Shown here: positions 16,306 through 23,568 of the stretch, one piece after another
How positions within the stretch are numbered: position 1 is the stretch's first letter
How the letters are laid out: each line of letters starts with the position of its first letter
Assembly (NCBI RefSeq): GCF_016863255.1
Contig: NZ_BOON01000058.1
Span: 1 to 59,525, forward strand
Direction of reading: 5' to 3'
DNA from: Planosporangium mesophilum
GTDB lineage: Bacteria; Actinomycetota; Actinomycetes; Mycobacteriales; Micromonosporaceae
DNA length: 59,525 nucleotides
Notes under the pieces: model-generated
Told to the model about the DNA's origin: nothing
Seen by the model: the letters and a program-made list of their open reading frames with translations, nothing else
Database searches by the model: none
Translations under genes and position numbers: made by a program

Positions 16306-17072
16306 CCTTTGTCGATGAATGGCAGGCCTGGCACGCCCGCCGGGAGGCGGCCGTGTCGGCGCCGGGTGGCGACCTCACGCTGACCGGGACGCACTGGCTG
16401 GTGGGGCGTACCGAGATCGAGGGGTTGCCCGGCACCTGGTGGGTCGACGGGGGCGTCGTGCACGTCTCCGGCGCGGACGGCCACCTCCTGGCCGATGGCC
16501 GGCCCGTCAGCGCGGGGCTGCTCCATCCCGACCAGCGGCTCACGGTGGGCGACGTCGAACTGAAGATCATCCGGCGCGGCGACGACCTGGCGGTACGGAC
16601 GTACGACCCGCACGCGCCGGCCGTGGGCCGGTTCGGCGGCATCGACGCGTACGCCCCCGACCCGGCCTGGGTGGTGACCGCCGAGTTCACCCCGGCCGAC
16701 GCCGAGCGGACGCTGCGCCTCGCGCACAGCCACGCCGACCGGCTGGTCGACTACCCGGTGGTCGGCACGTTCGCGTTCACCGTGGACGACCAGCACGCCG
16801 AGTTGGTCGCGCTGTACACCGGCCACGAGGGCGAAGCGCACATCACGTTCCGCGACGCCACCAGCGGCCGGGAGAGCTACGGGGCGGCCCGCTTCCTGTT
16901 CCTGCCGCTGCCGGCGTCCGCGGGGCCCGTGATCCTGGACTTCAACCGGGTCACCCTGCCACCGTGCGCGTTCTCGGACGCCTTCATCTGCCCGCTGCCG
17001 CCGCCCGGCAACGTGCTGCCGTTCCCCGTGCGGGCAGGCGAGAAGTCGGTACTCGACCGGTCCGCCGAGTAG
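16302..17072 (+). CDS. DUF1684 family protein
   Basis: A 256-residue soluble protein of the DUF1684 family, of unknown activity. The N-terminal WQAWHARREA, the GTHWLVGRTEI stretch and the C-terminal block with PPCAFSDAFICPLPPPGN are the recognisable family parts. The GTG start overlaps the ATPase stop (GTGA), so it is an integral member of the importer operon. Two Cys in the conserved C-terminal block are notable beside a Cys-leader. A role in processing the imported compound is inference from position only. Confidence 0.8.
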   Translation: MTFVDEWQAWHARREAAVSAPGGDLTLTGTHWLVGRTEIEGLPGTWWVDGGVVHVSGADGHLLADGRPVSAGLLHPDQRLTVGDVELKIIRRGDDLAVRTYDPHAPAVGRFGGIDAYAPDPAWVVTAEFTPADAERTLRLAHSHADRLVDYPVVGTFAFTVDDQHAELVALYTGHEGEAHITFRDATSGRESYGAARFLFLPLPASAGPVILDFNRVTLPPCAFSDAFICPLPPPGNVLPFPVRAGEKSVLDRSAE

Positions 17073-17095
17073 ACGACGAGGCGGTCCGGCCGCTG

Positions 17096-18972
17096 TCAGC
17101 GGCCCGTGATGCTGCGAGCCGTCTCGGCGATGGTGAGGGCGTCGATACCGGCGGCCTTCAACAGTTCGTTGGGGTCGCCGGAGGCGGGCAGCGTGCGTAC
17201 GGCCAGGTGGGTGACCCGTATCCCCTCCTCGGCGCAGACGGCCATGACGGCCTCGCCGAGGCCCCCTTCCGCGTAGTGGTCCTCGGCCACGATCACCCGC
17301 CCGCCGGTCACGCGCGCCGCCTCCAGGATCGCCGGGCCGTCGATCGGCTTCACCGAGTACAGGTCGATCACCCGGGCCCGGATGCCGGCATCCGCGAGCA
17401 TGTCGGCGGCGGCGAGGCAGTTGTGCAGGGTCACCCCGGCGCCGAACAGCGCGACGTCGTCGTTGTCGCTGCCGCGAACCTGCTTGCTGCCGCCGATCGG
17501 GAAGCTCTCGTCGCTGTCGTACAGGACGGGGTACGAACCCCGCGTGGTGCGGATGTAGTTCACTCCGTCCCGGTCGACCATCTGGCCCACCAGCGCGGCA
17601 CAGGACACCGCGTCACTGGGGTAGAGCACCGTCGAACCGAGGACCGACCGCATCATCGACATGTCCTCCAGCCCCATCTGCGAGGGGCCGTCCGGGCCGA
17701 TCTCCACCCCGACGTGCGAGCCGGCCAGGGAGATGTCGGCCTGGGAGATCGCCGCCATCCGGATGAAGTCGTGCGCGCGGGTGAAGAACGCGGCGAACGT
17801 CGCCGCGAACGGCCGGTACCCGCGTACCTGCATCCCCACCGCGGCGGCGACCATCTGCTGCTCGGCGATGAACATCTCGAAGAACCGGTCGGGGTACGCC
17901 TTGCCGAACTCGTCGGTGTGCGTGGAGTTGCTGACCTCGGCGTCCAGCACGACCACATCGGTACGGGCGCCGAGGGCGAGCAGCGCGTCGCCGAACGCCT
18001 TGCGGGTGGCCACCTTGTCGCCCTTGTCGTAGGTGGGCAGCGTGACCTGCCCGCCGGCGGTCGTGGCGCCGGCGGGTGTCCCGAGCTCGGGGCGAGGGCT
18101 CGTCACCCGGATGTCACGGAGGCCGCCGAGCTCTGCCACGGCCTTCTCGGCGAGGTCCGGTGGCAGCGCCTTGCCGTGCCAGTTCGCCTCGTTCTCGACC
18201 TGCGGCAGGCCCTTGCCCTTGATGGTGCGCGCGAGGATCGCCGTCGGCCGGTCGATCCCGCGGACCTGCCGGAGCGCCTCGTCGACAGCACACAGGTCGT
18301 GGCCGTCGATGACGATGGCGTTCCAGTCGAACGCCTCGAACCGGCGCCGGTAGGCGTCCATGTCCCACTCCAGCTCGGTCGGCCCCCGCTGGCCCAGCCG
18401 GTTCACGTCCACGATCGCGGTCAGGTTGCGCAGCGGTAGTAGCCAGCCTTGTCGATCGCCTCCCACATCGACCCCTCGGCCATCTCACTGTCGCCGCACA
18501 GCACCCAGACCTGCAGCGGTAGCCGGTCGAGACGCTGGGCCGCCAGCGCCACGCCGACGCCGACCGGCAGCCCCTGCCCCAGCGAGCCGGTCGCCACGTC
18601 GACCCAGGGCAGCATCGGAGTCGGATGACCCTGCAGCCAGTTGCCGAACCGCCGGTACCCGTTCATCAGATCCTCGTCGGAGATGACGCCGACCGCCTTG
18701 AACACCGAGTACAGCAGCGGCGACGCGTGCCCCTTCGAGAAGATCAGATGGTCGTTCAGCGGGCTGTCCGGATTTTCCCAGTCGTAGCGCAGGTGCCGGG
18801 CGACGAGCACCGCTAACAGGTCGGCCGCGGACAGACTCGACGACGGATGCCCGGAGCCGGCGGCCGTGCTGGCACGTACCGAGTCCACCCGCAGTTGCGC
18901 GGCCAGTTCGCGCAGCCGATCCAGGTCCTCGCCGCCGAGCGTCGTCGTCTCACACCGGACCGCCGTCGTCAT
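17096..18972 (-). pseudogene. tkt: Transketolase interrupted by a frameshift
   Basis: Two frames encode one transketolase. The N-terminal part runs from ATG 18972 (GGAGG five bases upstream) and ends in YYRCAT-stop at 18421. The C-terminal part is open from 18466 and continues as LRNLTAIVDVN to 17096. One missing base near 18433-18436 would restore an uninterrupted protein of about 625 residues, the length of the short human-like transketolases. The break falls inside the thiamine-diphosphate motif, which begins GDSEMAEGSMWEA and ends at VDVN. Everything else is intact, including the pyrimidine-domain segments, so the mutation is recent, or a sequencing error, or recoded. Transketolase serves the pentose phosphate pathway. 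Confidence 0.8.
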
Positions 18973-19135
18973 GATCGCCTCCACAGGCCAGTCGCCGCGT
19001 AGCAACCGGCGACCGTGCTGCTTCGCCGGTCAGCTGACTCGGGTCACGCCTACCCTGGTCGGGGGGCGTCAACCGTCGGCCGTGCCGTGGCCCGAGGGCA
19101 CGTACGTTCAACCGGCCGTCCCGGTGCGGTCAATC

Positions 19136-19831
19136 TCAACGGTCGTCGGCCGTGTACCCGACACCCCGGACGGTACGCACGAGCGCGGCCGCGTCACCGA
19201 GCTTCCCACGCAGCGCAGCGACGTGCACGTCGACGGTCCGGGCCCCGGCATGCGCGGCGTACCCCCACACCGACGCGAGCAGTTCCTCGCGGCTGAACAC
19301 CTGCCCCGGCCGGGCCATCAGGTGTCCCAACAGGGCGAACTCGATCGGCGTGAGGGTGACCGGGCGACCGTCGACCTCGACCATGCGCCGGCCGGGATCG
19401 AGCGTGACCGGCCCGAGCCGACGTACCCGGTCGCCGTCCGGCGGCCCGGCGGCGCGCCGTAGCAGCGCCTTGACCCTGGCGACCAGTTCGCGCGGGCTGA
19501 ACGGCTTGGTGACGTAGTCATCAGCGCCCAACTCCAGGCCCACCACCCGGTCGGTTTCGTCGCTGCGCGCGGTGAGAAGGATGACGGGCGTCCAGTCACC
19601 CGCTTCCCGCATCCGGCGGCACACGTCGGTGCCGTCCAATCCCGGCAGAAGAATGTCGAGGATGCAGGCGACGGGTCGCAGCTTGCGGGCTGCGGCGAGG
19701 CCCGCCACACCGTCGTGCTCGACGTGTACGCCGAAACCGCCGCGGACCAGGTAGTGCCGGACCAGGTCGACGATCGGGCGTTCGTCCTCCACGACGAGCA
19801 CCAGCCCCTTGCCGAGGGCTCGCTCGCTCAC
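19136..19831 (-). CDS. OmpR/PhoB-family response regulator (orphan)
   Basis: A 231-residue regulator. The receiver domain has the acidic pair in VVEDERP, the phospho-acceptor Asp in CILDILLPGLDG, the Thr in LLTARSD and the Lys in VTKPFSPREL. The winged-helix effector domain carries LTPIEFALLGHLMARPGQVF and RTVDVHVAALRGKLG. It starts with GTG. No histidine kinase is adjacent, so the partner must lie elsewhere. It lies upstream of transketolase on the same strand with a gap of 163 bases, probably a separate unit. Confidence 0.9.
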   Translation of the reverse strand: MSERALGKGLVLVVEDERPIVDLVRHYLVRGGFGVHVEHDGVAGLAAARKLRPVACILDILLPGLDGTDVCRRMREAGDWTPVILLTARSDETDRVVGLELGADDYVTKPFSPRELVARVKALLRRAAGPPDGDRVRRLGPVTLDPGRRMVEVDGRPVTLTPIEFALLGHLMARPGQVFSREELLASVWGYAAHAGARTVDVHVAALRGKLGDAAALVRTVRGVGYTADDR

Positions 19832-19904
19832 CCTGCAATCATCCCGCGACGGCCGTCATGATCCGCGACAGATCCCGGGGCTGTATGAGCCGCGGCCGGT
19901 GTCC

Positions 19905-19930
19905 GGACCCGGCGTGGCACCACCGGGTCC
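19905..19930 (-). terminator. Hairpin downstream of the small secreted protein
   Basis: GGACCCGG and CCGGGTCC are separated by ten bases, just past the stop at 19950 on the minus strand. It could end that transcript before the regulator gene. Confidence 0.5.
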
Positions 19931-19949
19931 GTTTTCTACGGTCGGGTAC

Positions 19950-20405
19950 TCAACTGGTTGGCGGCGCCGTCGGCCTCAGCGTCGGGTGAGCGCTACGGAC
20001 CGCCATCAAGTCCTTGTGCAACTTTTGGTGGTCGGCCTTCACCGCCTGCAGCGCGGGCTGGGCGGCCTGGAGACCGGCCTGGTTCGTCGCCGCGTCGACC
20101 TGACGTCGGGCGGTGGTGGCGTCGGTGATCAGTTTGTTGAGGTCGGCGTCGAGCGTGGCCTTCTCCGCCGGGGTCAACGTCGAACTGGCGCTGACGCGCT
20201 GACGGGCGGTGGTCGCCCCGCTGATCGTCTTGGCCAGGTGCTGGTCGATCCGGCGCTTCGTCTCGGTGAACGACATCGGCGAGGCGCTGGCTCTGGTTCC
20301 CGGCGGCGGTGGTGGCGTGGTCTGTGCCGTGGCGGCGGTGGTGCCGGAGCCGAGCAACGCGGCTACGACCGCGCCCACGGTGATTGCTTTATGAGTCAGT
20401 TTCAT
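19950..20405 (-). CDS. Small secreted helical protein
   Basis: A 151-residue exported protein. The signal peptide MKLTHKAITVGAVVAALLGS runs to a likely cleavage after TAATA, followed by a Pro-rich linker. The rest is Ala/Thr/Lys-rich helix with repeated SGATTARQRVSA and TDATTARRQVDA segments, suggesting a helical hairpin or coiled coil. The tail is Pro/Thr-rich. No family is recognised. It is divergent from smpB; the 270-base gap between them holds a tandem 15-base repeat (20526-20555). Confidence 0.72.
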   Translation of the reverse strand: MKLTHKAITVGAVVAALLGSGTTAATAQTTPPPPPGTRASASPMSFTETKRRIDQHLAKTISGATTARQRVSASSTLTPAEKATLDADLNKLITDATTARRQVDAATNQAGLQAAQPALQAVKADHQKLHKDLMAVRSAHPTLRPTAPPTS

Positions 20406-20675
20406 CGGCAGGGACCCCCTCGAGGTCGAACCAGAAGAACGGCCGGTCCTTCCGTTCCGTACTCGGCACCCAGCCTTCCCACGAAATGCTCGTTTTCGAC
20501 AAAACCCACGTGAAGCTTGTGTAAGCGCGCCGCCGGTAATCGCGCCGCCGGTAATGCGGCACCATCCGGTACCGAAGAAGCCTCCGTCCGGTCAGGCCTG
20601 GTCGGTGTGGTGCGGGAGTAACCCGCAGTATCTTGTTTCCCGACGGATACAGGTTGAAGGTCACGGAGGGTCGTC

Positions 20676-21161
20676 ACGTCCAGGCAGACCGGTCGTACGC
20701 TCGTCGCCTCGAACAAGAAGGCGCGGCACGACTACACGATCCTCAAAACGTACGAAGCGGGCATAAAGCTGCTCGGCACCGAGGTCAAGTCGGTGCGTGA
20801 GGGCCGGGTCTCGCTGGTGGACGCGTTCGCCCACGAGCACGAGGGCGAGATCATGCTGTACGGGCTGCACATCGCCGAGTACAGCCATGGCAGCTGGACC
20901 AACCATCGGCCTCGCCGCACCCGCAAGCTGCTCCTGCACCGGGTGGAGATCGACCGGATCATCGAAAAGGTACGCGAGGGCGGCCTCACGCTCGTCCCCC
21001 TGTCGATGTACTTCAACGACGGCTGGGCGAAGGTCGAGCTTGCCCTGGCGCGCGGCAAGCGATCATGGGACAAGCGGCAGACCCTGGCCGAACGGGACGC
21101 CAACCGGGAGATCGCCCGCGAGATGGGCCGCCACCTCAAGGGGATCACCGGCGGTACATGA
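20676..21161 (+). CDS. smpB: SsrA-binding protein SmpB, apparent ACG start
   Basis: tmRNA-binding protein for trans-translation, 161 residues. Family segments are complete: [78 protein letters not shown] and the basic [20 protein letters not shown] tail. An in-frame stop lies at 20655-20657 and no ATG, GTG or TTG occurs in frame before residue 40. GGAGG at 20665-20669 sits six bases before an ACG at 20676, exactly where homologues begin, so ACG is the likely start. The first standard codon, GTG 20793, would cut off conserved sequence. It is not beside prfB/ftsEX, and no tmRNA gene was seen nearby, so it may be a second copy. Confidence 0.85.
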   Translation, partial: TSRQTGRTLVASNKKARHDYTILKTYEAGIKLLGTEVKSVREGRVSLVDAFAHEHEGEIMLYGLHIAEYSHGSWTNHRPRRTRKLLLHRVEIDRIIEKVREGGLTLVPLSMYFNDGWAKVELALARGKRSWDKRQTLAERDANREIAREMGRHLKGITGGT

Positions 21162-21297
21162 GCCCGCCGGGGCCCGATCGTTTCTGCTCGATGCGTCGAC
21201 GGGCCGCTGCAGATAGCCATAGATCCTTGACGATCGCTTCGCAGTGTTCCTAACGTCCGTGCCAACGGACCGTCCGTCCACTGTCGAAGGGACCGCC

Positions 21298-23547
21298 ATG
21301 ACCCGATCTCGTCGGCTTCCGGCCGCTCTCACCGCGGTGGTGCTCACCAGCACCACCGCGGTCGCGTTAGCGGGCCCGGCCACCGCCATCCCACCACGCC
21401 CACCGGACGAGTACCGGCCCGTCCGCGGACCGTCCGCCCCGGCCGACTACCGGTACCTGCAGAAGACCATGCGTGGCGAGACGCTGCCCCGGCACGCGTA
21501 CGCCACCGCCGCCGAGCAGGCGCGGCAACTGCCGACCACCGGCGGCGCGTGGAGGTCGGTGGGCCCGACCAACATCGGCGGCCGGATCACCTCGCTGGCG
21601 CTGGACCCGCGTCGGCCCGACACCGTGTACGCGGCCGCGGCCACCGGCGGCGTGTGGGTCAGCCACGACGCCGGGCAGCGCTTCGAGCAGGCCTGGCCGG
21701 CCGACCAGACGCAGGCGATGGGGGCGGTGGCGACCGCGGCCGACGGCACGCTCTACGCCGGTACCGGCGAGGTCAACCCGGGTGGTGGCGGCATCACGTA
21801 CGAGGGGACCGGCCTGTACGCCTCCCGCGACGGCGGCCGTAGCTGGCGGCTGCTGGGGTTGCGCGACTCCGGCGCGATCGGCGCTATCACGATCGACCCG
21901 GCCGACCCGAAGCGCCTGTTCGTGGCCGCGGCCGGCTCCCTGTACAGCCCCGGCGGCGACCGTGGCGTCTACCGCTCGACCGACGCCGGCGCGACCTGGC
22001 AACGGGTACTGGCCGGGGCGACGCCGTTCACCGGCGCGACCGAGGTGCTGCTCGACCCGGTCGACCGCAACCGGCTGTACGCGGTGATGTGGGACCACCG
22101 CCGCGAGCCGGACCTGCGCTCGTACGGCGGGGTCGGCTCCGGTGTGTACCGCTCGACCGACGGCGGGACGACCTGGACGCTGCTCACCGGCGGGCTGCCC
22201 GGCGCCGCCGCCGGCGTCGGCCGGATCGGGCTCGGGCAGGCGCCGTCGGGCCCGCGGCGGCTCTACGCGATCGTCAACACCGCCAGCGGGCCGTTCGAGG
22301 GCTTCTACGGCAGCGAGGACGGCGGCGACTCCTGGCGCCGGCTGCCGGACAACCCGGGGCTGGCCGGCTCGCAGTCGACCTTCGGCTGGTGGTTCGGCAA
22401 GGTGTGGGTCGACCCGGACTCGCCCCAGCACGTACACCTCGCGGGCGTACCGCTGATGACCACAAAGGACGGTGGGCGGACCTGGACCGCCGACACCACC
22501 ACGGTCCACGCCGATCAGCACGCGATGGCCTGGGACCCGCGCCGCGCCAACCGCGTCTACCTCGGCAACGACGGCGGCGTGTACCGCTCCGACACCGACG
22601 GCGACGGCGGCTGGGTGAAGGCCGTGCACGAGCCGTACACGCAGTTCTACAGCGCGGCGATCACCCCGCAGGACGTCACCCGGATCTCGGGCGGCGCGCA
22701 GGACAACGGCTCGGTGCGGTCCTGGCCCGGGCCGGGGTTCACCGAGTACCTCGGCGGCGACGGCGAGGAGAACCAGATCAACCCGCGCGACAAGAACAAC
22801 GTCTACGCCTGCTACCAGTACGGCAACTGCTTCTGGTCGACCGACGGCGGCGACACCATGACGTACTTCGCCAACAACGTCGCCGGTACCCGGCGCAACT
22901 GGTTCACTCCCCTGGTCTTCGACCCGAGGGACCCGACGGTCATGTACTACGGCGCCAACGTGCTCAGCCGCTCCGCCGACGGGGGTCGGACCTGGACGGC
23001 GATCAGCGGCGACCTGACCGGCGGCCCCGGGCGCGACCCGGTCTACACCAACTACGGCACGATCAGCACGATCGCGCCGGCCGGTGACGGCAGGACCGTC
23101 TACGTCGGTACCGACGACGGCCGGGTCTGGGTCACCCGCGACGCGGGCGCGAACTGGACCCCGCTGCTGTCCGGGCAGCCGTGGGTCACCCGCGTCGTGG
23201 TGGACCCGGCCGCGCCCAACCGGGTGTACGTGACGCTGTCCGCCTACCGGGCCGGCTCCGACACCCCGCACGTTCTGGGGTCGCTCGACGGTGGCCGGCA
23301 CTTCGTCGACATCAGCGGCAACCTGCCGCAGGCCCCGGTCAACGACCTCGTGATCGCGCGTGGGGCCACCCTCTACGTCGCGACCGACCAGGGCGTGTTC
23401 GTCAGCCACTCCGGCGGCTGGCGCTGGCAGCGGCTCGGAACGGGGCTCCCGCTGGTACCGGTCGACGACATCGAGTACGACGGAGACCACCAGCGCCTGG
23501 TGGCCGCCACGTTCGGCAGCGGGATGTACGAGACGCGGACGCCCTGA
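21298..23547 (+). CDS. Secreted BNR/Asp-box repeat protein (sialidase-like propeller)
   Basis: A 749-residue exported protein. The signal peptide covers residues 1-30, with likely cleavage after the GPATA segment. The body carries many Asp-box-like motifs (ASRDGGRSW, YRSTDAGATW, YRSTDGGTTW, SEDGGDSW, TKDGGRTW, SADGGRTW, TRDAGANW), the pattern of a VPS10/BNR beta-propeller as in xyloglucanases and sialidases. No sialidase FRIP motif is visible, and catalytic activity cannot be assigned. The ATG has GAAGGGA six bases upstream. It converges with the dehydrogenase at 23569, only 21 bases away. Confidence 0.85.
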   Translation: MTRSRRLPAALTAVVLTSTTAVALAGPATAIPPRPPDEYRPVRGPSAPADYRYLQKTMRGETLPRHAYATAAEQARQLPTTGGAWRSVGPTNIGGRITSLALDPRRPDTVYAAAATGGVWVSHDAGQRFEQAWPADQTQAMGAVATAADGTLYAGTGEVNPGGGGITYEGTGLYASRDGGRSWRLLGLRDSGAIGAITIDPADPKRLFVAAAGSLYSPGGDRGVYRSTDAGATWQRVLAGATPFTGATEVLLDPVDRNRLYAVMWDHRREPDLRSYGGVGSGVYRSTDGGTTWTLLTGGLPGAAAGVGRIGLGQAPSGPRRLYAIVNTASGPFEGFYGSEDGGDSWRRLPDNPGLAGSQSTFGWWFGKVWVDPDSPQHVHLAGVPLMTTKDGGRTWTADTTTVHADQHAMAWDPRRANRVYLGNDGGVYRSDTDGDGGWVKAVHEPYTQFYSAAITPQDVTRISGGAQDNGSVRSWPGPGFTEYLGGDGEENQINPRDKNNVYACYQYGNCFWSTDGGDTMTYFANNVAGTRRNWFTPLVFDPRDPTVMYYGANVLSRSADGGRTWTAISGDLTGGPGRDPVYTNYGTISTIAPAGDGRTVYVGTDDGRVWVTRDAGANWTPLLSGQPWVTRVVVDPAAPNRVYVTLSAYRAGSDTPHVLGSLDGGRHFVDISGNLPQAPVNDLVIARGATLYVATDQGVFVSHSGGWRWQRLGTGLPLVPVDDIEYDGDHQRLVAATFGSGMYETRTP

Positions 23548-23568
23548 CGCGCCGGGGCGGAGCCGGTC

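Noticed and set aside
20526-20555. Tandem duplication of CGCGCCGCCGGTAAT
   Set aside because: Two copies of 15 bases in a spacer are a simple duplication. No function is suggested by position.
21162-21297. Possible tmRNA gene beside smpB
   Set aside because: No tRNA-like ends, tag frame or pseudoknot signature was found in the spacer on either strand.
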